Origin: JAAZLA01 sp964560975
GTDB taxonomy: Bacteria; Spirochaetota; Spirochaetia; Treponematales; Treponemataceae
Assembly (NCBI GenBank): GCA_964560975.1
Contig: CAZLNE010000008.1
Span: forward strand, 1 to 31,053
Direction of reading: 5' to 3'
Length of the DNA stretch: 31,053 nucleotides
Below, one piece after another: positions 17,142 through 24,373 of this stretch. The notes beneath the pieces were generated by a model, which was not told where the DNA came from, made no database searches, and saw only the letters and a program-made list of their open reading frames with translations. Made by a program: the position numbers and the translations under genes. Position 1 is the first letter of the stretch; the number at the start of each line of letters is the position of its first letter.

Positions 17142-18390
17142 GAAATACCTCCCAAAAATTTGGGAATGACTTTGAAACACAGGATTGATTGTCTATTATT
17201 TGTCCTTGAAGAATGAGACCAGGAACCGCAAAGCTCATAGCAATACGGTGGTCATTATAACAGTGAATAGAAGCACCATGTACAGCTTTTGGATTGCCGT
17301 AGACCGCTAAATCATTATCTTCAAGACAGGCTTTAATACCCATTTTTTCCAATTCAGTACAAATAGCACTAATTCTGTCGCACTCTTTAAACTTCAAATG
17401 CGAAACATTTTTTAACAAACTTTTTCCATCAGCAAAGGCCGCACAGACCGCAAGGGTTGGTACAAGATCAGGGGTATCATTACAGTCTGTAATGAGCGGC
17501 TTTAACTTTCCGCCTTTAACTGATAGAGCATCTGATGTTTTTTCTATCTTACAGCCCATGGCCTTCATGTAGTCAATAATTTTTTTATCGCCCTGAACCG
17601 AGTTTTCATTCATATTATGAAGTCTTACTTCTATACCGCAAATTGCTGCTGCTTCAAAAAAATAGGAGGAACTTGAGTAATCTCCTTCGATAGTAATTTC
17701 AGCCGGTGTGAATTTTTGTCCTGAAGCAATAGTCATTCGTTTATACTGATCATGCTGAGCACATACACCAAATTTCTCCATCATTTCGAGAGTAATATCG
17801 TAATAGGGTTTTTCAGACAGTTCATCGCTGCAGAGTATTTCCACATCGTTTTGTGCAAGAGCTGAAGCTATAGTCAGAGAGCTGAAATACTGGGACGTCT
17901 TACTTCCCTGCATTACGGCTCTTCCGCCCCGTAAGGGAGAAGGACTAATTATAAGAGGCGGATAGTTTTCTTTATTTTTATAACTAATATGAGCTCCCAG
18001 CTGACGGAGCGCGTTTACAATTTCTCCAACAGGACGATTTAAAAGGCCTTCCTTACCGGTGAGCACGAGAGGCTTTGACGCAAAGGGAGCCAGGGCAGTT
18101 AAAAAATTCATTGCAACACCTGATTCACCGCAAAAAAGCTCCTGCGAAATAGGACTAAACATGCCGCTTTGTCCTTCTATAATTACACTGTTTTGTTCAA
18201 TTGATAAAGGTACACCAAGATTAATTAGACAATTAATAAGATGCTTTTGGTCTTCGCCCATAAGAGGATTATGAATGATAGATTTTCCATCAGAAAGAGA
18301 TGCAAGAATAAGAGCTCTTAACGTATGAGCTTTTGATGGAGGCACGATAATAGCAGCATAAGTTACTGTCAATGGGTCTATTGTTTTCAT
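17125..18390 (-). CDS. aroA: 3-phosphoshikimate 1-carboxyvinyltransferase (EPSP synthase)
   Basis: The enzyme has 421 residues and joins PEP to shikimate-3-phosphate in the shikimate pathway. Expected contacts are all present: the N-terminal PPSKAHTLRA lysine-serine and arginine, RPVG, TSQYFSS, GDYSSSSYF, DTPDLVP, KECDRI, NDHRIAM and the C-terminal SKSFPNF lysine. In the PEP/glyphosate loop the sequence is GESGVAMNF instead of the E. coli-type GNAGTAMRP, so the glycine is kept but the flanking Asn, Thr, Arg and Pro differ. That variation is natural in some lineages. I chose the ATG at 18390; the frame also opens with a TTG at 18396. AGGA lies 6 nt upstream but may not be transcribed if the adjacent -10 box is used. 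No other shikimate gene is in the window. Confidence 0.96.
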   Translation of the reverse strand: MKTIDPLTVTYAAIIVPPSKAHTLRALILASLSDGKSIIHNPLMGEDQKHLINCLINLGVPLSIEQNSVIIEGQSGMFSPISQELFCGESGVAMNFLTALAPFASKPLVLTGKEGLLNRPVGEIVNALRQLGAHISYKNKENYPPLIISPSPLRGGRAVMQGSKTSQYFSSLTIASALAQNDVEILCSDELSEKPYYDITLEMMEKFGVCAQHDQYKRMTIASGQKFTPAEITIEGDYSSSSYFFEAAAICGIEVRLHNMNENSVQGDKKIIDYMKAMGCKIEKTSDALSVKGGKLKPLITDCNDTPDLVPTLAVCAAFADGKSLLKNVSHLKFKECDRISAICTELEKMGIKACLEDNDLAVYGNPKAVHGASIHCYNDHRIAMSFAVPGLILQGQIIDNQSCVSKSFPNFWEVFHVFTI

Positions 18391-18400
18391 ACTCAATCCT

Positions 18401-18428
18401 ATAATAACCGTATTTTCTTATATACCAA
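18401..18428 (-). promoter_or_regulatory. Putative promoter of aroA
   Basis: On the minus strand, TTGGTA (18423-18428) and TATTAT (18401-18406) are 16 bp apart. The -10 ends 10 nt before the aroA ATG, so the leader would be only about 3-4 nt. The gene also lies 87 bp behind the SGNH hydrolase gene and could be read from the upstream operon. Confidence 0.35.
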
Positions 18429-18477
18429 CCAAATTAATTTTATAGATAAAAGGAAAAGCGGTCAATATAAGATTGGG

Positions 18478-19101
18478 CTATAGTAGGTCCTCTATTATTT
18501 TTTTTAAGATTGGGCCTGCTATCTTATAACCTTCAGCGTTGAGGTGGAGACCGTCTTCCTGTACACGGCGATCAATAGAGCCATCTTTGGCTAAAAGCTT
18601 ATCTCCATAGTAAATGTAGGATAATCCTTCTTTTTTACACAAGGGCTCGAGAAGTGAATTTACTTCACCTATTTTCTTTGTACAGTCAATACCTGCGTCA
18701 TCCTGCAGGCGCGGAAGAAGACCGCAGACGATCAGCTTAGCATTGGAACATTTTTTCTGTATTTCTTTAGCTATCTCAATAATTCCATCAGCTATGTATG
18801 AAACCGTAGACTGAGTAATGTTATTAGTTCCCGCAAGCAGAATAATAACAGAAGGAGAAAGACCGTCAAGCTGACCATTTTGTATACGCCAAAGCATATT
18901 TTCGAGGGTGTCCATACCGACGCCCATGTTTAGAGGACTACATAATCGAAAATACTCGTTCCACAGTTCTATATTGTCTTCCCATCGTCTTGTTATAGAA
19001 TCGCCGAAAAACACGGTTTTATATATAGATTTATTCGTAAGAGACATAAAGAGCTTATGCTTAAGTATATGATGTTCGTCTGTTCTTTCAATTGCTTTCA
19101 T
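18478..19101 (-). CDS. SGNH/GDSL-family hydrolase
   Basis: This is a cytoplasmic-looking SGNH hydrolase of 207 residues with no signal peptide. The catalytic blocks are intact: nucleophile Ser35 in FFGDSITRRW, the oxyanion Gly in NMGVGMDT, Asn in AGTNNI (about 91-95), and the Asp/His pair in EDGLHLNAEGY near residue 185. The family hydrolyses esters or acyl groups on lipids and sugars; the substrate cannot be read from sequence. I chose the ATG at 19101 because GGAG lies 6 nt upstream, although the frame extends to 19146. It lies 99 bp behind the cyclase-family hydrolase, and a pair of GTACACTG direct repeats sits in that gap. Confidence 0.9.
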   Translation of the reverse strand: MKAIERTDEHHILKHKLFMSLTNKSIYKTVFFGDSITRRWEDNIELWNEYFRLCSPLNMGVGMDTLENMLWRIQNGQLDGLSPSVIILLAGTNNITQSTVSYIADGIIEIAKEIQKKCSNAKLIVCGLLPRLQDDAGIDCTKKIGEVNSLLEPLCKKEGLSYIYYGDKLLAKDGSIDRRVQEDGLHLNAEGYKIAGPILKKIIEDLL

Positions 19102-19110
19102 AGAATTCTC

Positions 19111-19141
19111 CAGTGTACTTGTATAGCAGATATCAGTGTAC
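19111..19141 (-). repeat. Two direct 8-bp repeats upstream of the SGNH hydrolase gene
   Basis: On the minus strand GTACACTG occurs at 19134-19141 and again at 19111-19118, 23 bp start to start (about two helical turns). The downstream copy is next to the GGAG ribosome site. Spacing on one DNA face suits a regulator, and TGTACACT also occurs in the exporter operator. This may be coincidence. Confidence 0.3.
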
Positions 19142-19200
19142 ATCAAACATCTGCTCTACGTCTATCAGTATTTATTCCTAAGGTGCAACAATTAATATAC

Positions 19201-19845
19201 CTACGCTAAAGCCATAAGTACAGCGCGTAGAGGAGAAGCTTCAACACCCTTAATACTTAGCGGAAAAGCTGATAATGCATATTTTCCTTCAGGTACATGA
19301 GCAAGATGCAAACCCTCGATTATGAGAATACCCTTATTCATAAGAGCTAAATGAGTCTCGTGACCGCTTTGATTGCGTTCTATACCGAGGGCATCAATTC
19401 CCACACCCCTAATGTTTTTTTCTGCAAGATAGGAAGCGCCTGTTTTATCGAGATAGATGTACTCACCTTCGAGAATATCTATAAAAGAATTTTTTGTTTT
19501 GAAAAGAAGGAAGTCACCCTCTTCGATTAAAAAGGATTCAAGATCTTCTTTAGAAATCGAAGTTTCACAATGCTGCAGTTCTAGAACCTTGCAAACTGTA
19601 AAAAGAGAATTAAGCGGGAGAGTTTCGAGTGTATCGCCGCCTTTTATCATGTGAAGAGGCGCATCTATGTGTGTACCGGTATGCAGATTCATAGAAAGAA
19701 TACTTTCATACGAGGTGCCGGTTTCAAAATTTGAATGAAGCCTTATGTGAGGTTTTTTCTCTATCTTTCCCTTGTACACCTTCATATTCTCTTCTATGGG
19801 CATGGATATATCGTACATCTCATTCGTATTTACTGTTATTTGCAT
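19201..19845 (-). CDS. Cyclase-family metal-dependent hydrolase (kynurenine formamidase-like)
   Basis: The protein has 214 residues with the family metal-binding signature HTGTHIDAPLH: His55, His59, Asp61 and His65. A second conserved block is present (GHETHLALMNKGILIIEGL). Characterised members include the zinc-dependent kynurenine formamidase KynB and other amide hydrolases, but many members have unknown substrates. No tryptophan-degradation gene is nearby. I chose the ATG at 19845, eight bases after the zwf stop, with GAGAGG inside the zwf end about 12 nt upstream. The frame also opens with a TTG at 19869. The position directly behind gnd and zwf is notable because no 6-phosphogluconolactonase gene is present here. 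A role on that lactone is speculation. Confidence 0.85.
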   Translation of the reverse strand: MQITVNTNEMYDISMPIEENMKVYKGKIEKKPHIRLHSNFETGTSYESILSMNLHTGTHIDAPLHMIKGGDTLETLPLNSLFTVCKVLELQHCETSISKEDLESFLIEEGDFLLFKTKNSFIDILEGEYIYLDKTGASYLAEKNIRGVGIDALGIERNQSGHETHLALMNKGILIIEGLHLAHVPEGKYALSAFPLSIKGVEASPLRAVLMALA

Positions 19846-19853
19846 AGCTATTC

Positions 19854-21350
19854 TTACACCTCTCTCCAAATTCTGCCTTCTTTCGCCAAAAGTTCATCTG
19901 CCCTCTTAGGTCCCATGCTTCCCGCCTCATAATTTGGAAACGAACTTTTTTTCTGTTCACGGTAGTTTATAAGTTTGTCTGCAATTATCCAGGCAGACTC
20001 AACCTCATCCCATCTAGAAAACAAAGAACCGTCACCTCGTAAAATATCGAAAAGAAGTCTTTCGTAAGCTTCCGGCGTATTTCCCTGTACAGAACTTGTA
20101 GAACTTGTATCCATCTTGGCTGGAATGATGCCGCTATGAGATGAAAAATCCTTTGTATTAAACTGGAAAAAAACACCAACCTGGGGCTGTATACGCAATA
20201 CTAAAAGATTCGGCTGGGCTGCTGCATTTTCTTTTTTAAACAAGGTATGAGGGAGGTCTTTAAACTGAATAACTATCTCGCCGGATGTTTTTCCAAGCCG
20301 CTTTCCTGTGCGAATATAAAATGGAGTTCCTGCCCACCTAAAGTTTTCAATGTGCAGTTTGAGGGCAACATACGTTTCCGTTTCTGAAGTTTTGCTTACC
20401 TTCGGCTCGTCACGGTATGATAATACTTCTTTCCCGTTAACAGTCCCCTTGCCGTATTGCCCGAATACAACATTGTTTTCCAAAAAGCTGCAGTCAATAT
20501 CTTCTATTGCCTCAAGTACCTTCTGTTTTTCATTGCGGATAGAATCCATCTTTAAGTTTACCGGAGGCTCCATAGCAACCATAGACAGAATCTGCATTAT
20601 ATGGTTTTGAACCATGTCGCGCATAGCTCCGGAGTTTTCATAGTAATCGCCCCTCGTTTCTACTCCGAGTGTCTCCGTAAGCGATATTTGCACATTATCT
20701 ATATAGCGGTTATTCCACATTGATTCAAATATTGGATTGCAAAAGCGCAGCACCATGATATTTTGAATCATGTCTTTTCCAAGATAGTGATCGATGCGGT
20801 AAATATCTTTTTCGGGAAACACGTTGAGGATGCAGTCATTAAGTTTTCGTGCAGTCGCAAGATCTTTGCCGAACGGTTTTTCAATAACGCAGCGGCAGAA
20901 TCCCCTGCATCGGCTCGCAAGCCCTCCCTCTTTTATACCGTTAACGATCGTCTCAAAATATTCAGGAGAAACTGCAAGATAAAATACCCTATTGCCTTCT
21001 GTTCCTGCCTCAGTATCTATCCTGCATAGATACTCATTAAGATCTTCATACCCGTCTTGTTGAGTAAAGTCGAATTTATAGTAGCGAATCATCTTATACA
21101 ACCTTACCCAGACCTCTGAATCAACAGGATTTCTTGAATGCTTTACAATAGATTCATGAACACTGTTTTTATAATCCTCTTCGCTAATATCGCGCCTGCC
21201 TATAGCGACAACTGCAAATTTTTCGCTCATACAATCGTCGCGGACAAGATTATATAAGGCACTCATTAGTTTTCTATGAGTTAAATCTCCAGTTGCACCG
21301 AATATAATAAACACAGCGGATAATTTTTCATTATTCAATGCCTTACTCAT
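19854..21350 (-). CDS. zwf: Glucose-6-phosphate 1-dehydrogenase
   Basis: The enzyme has 498 residues, a normal length for this family. It oxidises glucose-6-phosphate to 6-phosphogluconolactone, reducing NADP+ (or NAD+). The nucleotide-binding motif FGATGDLTHRKL is at residues 17-28, the EKPFGKDL block is near residue 160, and the active site RIDHYLGKD (catalytic His and substrate Lys) is near residue 190. The ATG has GGAG 6 nt upstream. It lies 36 bp behind gnd and directly before the cyclase-family hydrolase gene, so the oxidative pentose phosphate enzymes form one transcription unit. Confidence 0.98.
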   Translation of the reverse strand: MSKALNNEKLSAVFIIFGATGDLTHRKLMSALYNLVRDDCMSEKFAVVAIGRRDISEEDYKNSVHESIVKHSRNPVDSEVWVRLYKMIRYYKFDFTQQDGYEDLNEYLCRIDTEAGTEGNRVFYLAVSPEYFETIVNGIKEGGLASRCRGFCRCVIEKPFGKDLATARKLNDCILNVFPEKDIYRIDHYLGKDMIQNIMVLRFCNPIFESMWNNRYIDNVQISLTETLGVETRGDYYENSGAMRDMVQNHIMQILSMVAMEPPVNLKMDSIRNEKQKVLEAIEDIDCSFLENNVVFGQYGKGTVNGKEVLSYRDEPKVSKTSETETYVALKLHIENFRWAGTPFYIRTGKRLGKTSGEIVIQFKDLPHTLFKKENAAAQPNLLVLRIQPQVGVFFQFNTKDFSSHSGIIPAKMDTSSTSSVQGNTPEAYERLLFDILRGDGSLFSRWDEVESAWIIADKLINYREQKKSSFPNYEAGSMGPKRADELLAKEGRIWREV

Positions 21351-21386
21351 ACCAAACTCCTCGCCTTATTTTTTTTCTCTGCCGTC

Positions 21387-22781
21387 CTACCATCGTGTAT
21401 GGAAGATTCCTTCTCTATCTGTACGCTCGTAGGTATGTGCACCAAAATAATCCCGCTGAGCCTGAAGAAGGTTCATAGGCATTTTTTCACTTCTATAATT
21501 ATCAAAGTATGAAAGCGAAGAAGAAAAGGCACTTACGGCAATACCATGTTCTACTGCAAGAGATATGACCTTTCTCCAGTCTTTTTCATATTCCTTGATA
21601 ATCTGAGAAAAGAAAGGCGAGATTAAAATGTTTGCCATAGTATTATCAGCAGAAAACTCCTTTGCAAGCTCTGTCAAAAATTTTGCCCTAATTATGCAGC
21701 CGCCCCTAAAAATTTTAGCAATTTGGGCATAATTCAACTTCCATCCATAGGTATTTGAAGCATCTTTCAACATACTAAAACCCTGAGCATAGGCGCATAT
21801 CTTACTTGTATAAAGCGCCCGCCGTACCGATTCAATGAGTGAGGCATCGGCTTTTGCAGATGAATAAATACTCGGGAAAATCTTTGAAGCCTTTATCCTT
21901 TCTTCCTTCTTAGCTGATAAATACCTGTCGTACACTGCACTCGTAATAGTAGGCACCGGGCTTCCAAGTTCGAGCGATATTTGCCCAGTCCATTTTCCTG
22001 TTCCCTTTTGACCGGCCTTATCGAGGATGAGTTCAACTAGAGGTTTCCCGGTCTGATCATCAATCTTTTTGAAAATATCTGATGTAATGCTGATAAGATA
22101 ACTTTCGAGTTCTCCCTTATTCCATTCTGTAAAGACAGATGCAAGTTCTTGAGAGCTTAGGCCCAGTAGATTTTGAAGAATCGCATACGATTCGCCGATG
22201 AGCTGCATATCGGCGTATTCAATGCCGTTATGAACCATTTTTACAAAGTGTCCTGCTCCGCCGCTTCCAACAAAGCCGCAGCAGTCCTCACCTTGAGCCT
22301 TTGCAGAAATTGCGTGTAATATGAGTTTAACTTGTTCATACGCTTCTTTACTGCCGCCTATCATGATGGCAGGACCGTGTCTAGCGCCTTCTTCACCGCC
22401 TGAAACTCCGGTACCAAGGTAGAGAATGCCCTTATCTTCGAGGTACTTTACTCTGCGTTCTGTATCCTCATAATGTGAATTTCCTCCGTCAATGATGACA
22501 TCGCCGGGTTTTAAAAGCGGAATAAGCTGATTAATGCTTTCATCAACTGCGGTTCCGGCCTTTACCATAAGCATAATTTTTTTTGGGCTTTCAAGAGCTT
22601 CTACGAATTCCTCTATCGAGTAAAAACCCATGAAAGAATCATTATTGTATTCTGCAGCTGCTTCACGTGTTTTCTCACCGCTTCTATTATACACAGCAAT
22701 TGAAAAACCCTTATCTGCTATGTTATATGCAAGGTTTTTTCCCATAACGGCTAAACCGATTAATCCAATAGAATACTTCAT
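21387..22781 (-). CDS. gnd: 6-phosphogluconate dehydrogenase, decarboxylating
   Basis: The enzyme has 464 residues and converts 6-phosphogluconate to ribulose-5-phosphate and CO2 with formation of NADPH. The N-terminal dinucleotide fold has IGLAVMG near residue 9 and YNRSGEK after the second strand, as in NADP-dependent forms. Substrate-binding blocks are intact: GGNSHYEDTERR, GTGVSGGEEGARHGP, KMVHNGIEYADMQ (catalytic Lys) and KAGQKGTGKWT. The C-terminal tail includes HTYERTDREG, which closes over the partner active site. AAGGGGG precedes the ATG. It is the first gene of the gnd-zwf operon and has a recognisable promoter. Confidence 0.98.
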   Translation of the reverse strand: MKYSIGLIGLAVMGKNLAYNIADKGFSIAVYNRSGEKTREAAAEYNNDSFMGFYSIEEFVEALESPKKIMLMVKAGTAVDESINQLIPLLKPGDVIIDGGNSHYEDTERRVKYLEDKGILYLGTGVSGGEEGARHGPAIMIGGSKEAYEQVKLILHAISAKAQGEDCCGFVGSGGAGHFVKMVHNGIEYADMQLIGESYAILQNLLGLSSQELASVFTEWNKGELESYLISITSDIFKKIDDQTGKPLVELILDKAGQKGTGKWTGQISLELGSPVPTITSAVYDRYLSAKKEERIKASKIFPSIYSSAKADASLIESVRRALYTSKICAYAQGFSMLKDASNTYGWKLNYAQIAKIFRGGCIIRAKFLTELAKEFSADNTMANILISPFFSQIIKEYEKDWRKVISLAVEHGIAVSAFSSSLSYFDNYRSEKMPMNLLQAQRDYFGAHTYERTDREGIFHTRW

Positions 22782-22817
22782 ATAACCCCCTTGGTACTTT
22801 TGTCTATTTGTACTTAT

Positions 22818-22846
22818 TCTATAATGTTAAAAGGTAATACCGTAAA
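22818..22846 (-). promoter_or_regulatory. Putative promoter of the gnd-zwf operon
   Basis: On the minus strand, TTTACG (22841-22846) and TATAGA (22818-22823) are 17 bp apart, each matching consensus at four of six bases. This leaves a leader of about 30 nt containing the AAGGGGG ribosome site. An overlapping alternative, TTGCAC with TAACAT, is also possible. Confidence 0.35.
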
Positions 22847-22894
22847 GTGCAAGTAATAAAGTCACTAAACGCAGAATACTTCCAAACTGATAAT

Positions 22895-23299
22895 CTACAG
22901 GACTAGTTTCAGGTATTTTGCATAAAGACTGTGTTCCTCTCTTTTTATGCGGTCGCTCAACACTGATATGAGACTGCTGCAGTCTTCTGCAAATCGTTCC
23001 TTACCCTCCCCCTTTTCCCAGGCGGCTATTTGACTAAGGGCAGCTTCTGCAATGTCATTCATATCGCGTCCCATCACTTCAAGAAGCTGGGCGAGAGACG
23101 GATTTATGTTTGCCTCCTGCTTCATCACAGGATAAAAATCCCTGTCTTCATGCGCTAAGTGGTTTATTAAGGCGCTTTTTACCAGTGAAATTTTTTCCAG
23201 TGCTTTTGGGGTTAGAGAACCTTCATTCTTAATATCAGACAGTAAAGAGGACAGCTGTGCGTGCTCTGCATTTAAACTTTGTATTAATTGTACATTCAT
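22895..23299 (-). CDS. Hemerythrin HHE domain protein
   Basis: This is a four-helix HHE-type protein of 134 residues. Candidate iron ligands follow the family pattern: His13 (NAEHAQL), NHLAHEDRDFYP with two His and an acidic residue in the second helix, and REEHSLYAKY with Glu and His in the last helix. It differs from the bacteriohemerythrin at 13264 and belongs to the HHE branch linked to oxygen or nitric oxide sensing and iron-centre repair. I chose the ATG at 23299 because AAGGAG lies 7 nt upstream. The frame also opens with a TTG at 23305, too close to that site. It lies 70 bp behind the NimA-like gene, and the gap contains a small palindrome. Confidence 0.88.
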   Translation of the reverse strand: MNVQLIQSLNAEHAQLSSLLSDIKNEGSLTPKALEKISLVKSALINHLAHEDRDFYPVMKQEANINPSLAQLLEVMGRDMNDIAEAALSQIAAWEKGEGKERFAEDCSSLISVLSDRIKREEHSLYAKYLKLVL

Positions 23300-23350
23300 T
23301 GTCAATCTCCTTTCAGTTGATACATCTTACAGCCTGATATCAGCATTGTC

Positions 23351-23366
23351 TGTTGTTTTTACAACA
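23351..23366. promoter_or_regulatory. Palindrome TGTTGT-N4-ACAACA between the NimA-like and HHE genes
   Basis: Perfect 6-bp inverted half-sites are separated by TTTT on the plus strand, immediately after the NimA-like stop codon and upstream of the HHE gene. As RNA on the minus strand it would be a short hairpin with an AAAA loop but no following U-tract, so it is unlikely to be a terminator. It could be an operator for the HHE gene. Confidence 0.3.
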
Positions 23367-23369
23367 TAC

Positions 23370-23834
23370 CTATTTTTTTGACTTCGCACTCATACTGATA
23401 ACATCAATTTTAAATACCCGTGTTGCTTCCACTACCTGAGGCAAGAATACATGATTACTGGTTTTTCCATAATGAGCCATAAGACACCGCAGGCCCTTCA
23501 TTTTTTCTTCACCGAAAACTTCGTTAACACAGGCCGAGCCTATGATGCTCGCATACTTATACCCCCAGTCGCAGTCAGTCTCACCGGTAACAAGCTCGTG
23601 ATTTGTATCGAGCTCAAACCCTGCCTTATTGTTATTTGCTATGAGATCAATCTTACGTCCCTCTTTTGCACAATGAAAATAAAAACACAGCTCATCCTTC
23701 CACTCCCAGCCGTAGCTCAGCGGGACTATATACGGATACTCTCCTGCATTAAGTGCCAGATTAATTGTTTGCGCTTTATCAATAAGGGTTTCAATTTCTT
23801 TTTTATCAGTTACTTCTCTATCTTTTCTTCTCAT
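23370..23834 (-). CDS. Pyridoxamine 5'-phosphate oxidase-related flavin-binding protein (NimA-like)
   Basis: This is a split-barrel flavin-binding protein of 154 residues. The family pattern is visible: an N-terminal RRKDREVTDKKEIETLI helix, the core strand PYIVPLSYGWEWKDELCFYFH, and the phosphate-contact segment KEGRKIDLIANN, followed by SIIGSACVNEV. Relatives include NimA-type nitroimidazole-resistance proteins and other FMN-binding reductases; the specific substrate is not known, so no resistance should be inferred from this alone. GAGG lies 4 nt before the ATG. It lies 16 bp behind the DUF2721 membrane protein gene and probably shares its promoter. Confidence 0.9.
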   Translation of the reverse strand: MRRKDREVTDKKEIETLIDKAQTINLALNAGEYPYIVPLSYGWEWKDELCFYFHCAKEGRKIDLIANNNKAGFELDTNHELVTGETDCDWGYKYASIIGSACVNEVFGEEKMKGLRCLMAHYGKTSNHVFLPQVVEATRVFKIDVISMSAKSKK

Positions 23835-23850
23835 AGTTCCTCATGGTGAT

Positions 23851-24261
23851 TCATTTTTTTTCCTCGTGATGCTTTTTGAAGACTTTTTGCATTTCTACAT
23901 CCAAAGCGCCAATTGAAAGAAAAAGTTCATGAAGCGACAAGAGCAGCGATATAAATAAAAGAACGAGACTTATGCCGAAAACAATCTCAGCAAGTAAGAC
24001 CCACCCTAAAAAAATAAAAAACATTGAAACAACGCAGAAAAGAAAACTTAAAACACCGACAATCTGTGTATATTTTATGACAATGAGCCGCTGGCGAAAA
24101 TTTTTAAGCTGCCGGAAAATACCTTCATCAGGATTTTCTTTATACAGTGCTATATACTGGCGGACCAGACCCGCTAAAGCTAAAAATCTATTTGTATAGG
24201 CTAAAATCAATATGGTAATTGCTGAAAAGAGCAATGCAGGTGTACTAATTGAAAAATCCAT
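23851..24261 (-). CDS. DUF2721 family membrane protein
   Basis: The protein has 136 residues. A first hydrophobic helix (about 7-30) ends in LAYTNRFLALAGLVRQY, the characteristic opening of DUF2721. A charged middle region contains FRQRLIVIKYTQIVGVLSF, and two closely packed helices (about 68-90 and 93-115) end in SLLLSLHELFLSIGALDVEM. The function of the family is unknown. The C-terminal tail is basic and cytoplasmic. It heads a three-gene unit with the NimA-like and HHE genes, is divergent from the Rieske oxygenase, and has a perfect AGGAGG site 6 nt before its ATG. Confidence 0.88.
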   Translation of the reverse strand: MDFSISTPALLFSAITILILAYTNRFLALAGLVRQYIALYKENPDEGIFRQLKNFRQRLIVIKYTQIVGVLSFLFCVVSMFFIFLGWVLLAEIVFGISLVLLFISLLLSLHELFLSIGALDVEMQKVFKKHHEEKK

Positions 24262-24279
24262 TATCAGCCTCCTCTATCA

Positions 24280-24307
24280 ATAATACACTAGAAATTGAAA
24301 GCGTAAA
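24280..24307 (-). promoter_or_regulatory. Putative promoter of the DUF2721 operon
   Basis: On the minus strand, TTTACG (24302-24307) and TATTAT (24280-24285) are 16 bp apart. The expected +1 falls at the first base of the AGGAGG ribosome site, so the leader is very short but still contains the site. Confidence 0.45.
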
Positions 24308-24338
24308 AGGGAATAATCTTAAAAATGCCATTTTTTCC

Positions 24339-24367
24339 TTTACACTTTTAAAGTATCAGAATATTAT
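24339..24367 (+). promoter_or_regulatory. Putative promoter of the Rieske oxygenase gene (leaderless)
   Basis: TTTACA (24339-24344) and TATTAT (24362-24367) are separated by exactly 17 bp, each matching consensus at five of six bases. Six bases follow the -10, and the ATG is at 24374, so the expected +1 is the A of the start codon. No Shine-Dalgarno sequence is present upstream. Confidence 0.6.
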
Positions 24368-24373
24368 AGTAGT

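Noticed and set aside
19201..19845. Tryptophan-degradation (kynurenine) pathway
   Set aside because: Only a kynurenine formamidase-like protein is present. No dioxygenase or kynureninase is nearby, and the family has many other activities.
23351..23366. Rho-independent terminator after the NimA-like gene
   Set aside because: The hairpin is short with an all-A loop on the RNA strand and no following U-tract; an operator is the more likely reading.
23370..23834. Nitroimidazole resistance determinant
   Set aside because: The fold matches the NimA-like group, but this family is broad and sequence alone does not show resistance activity.
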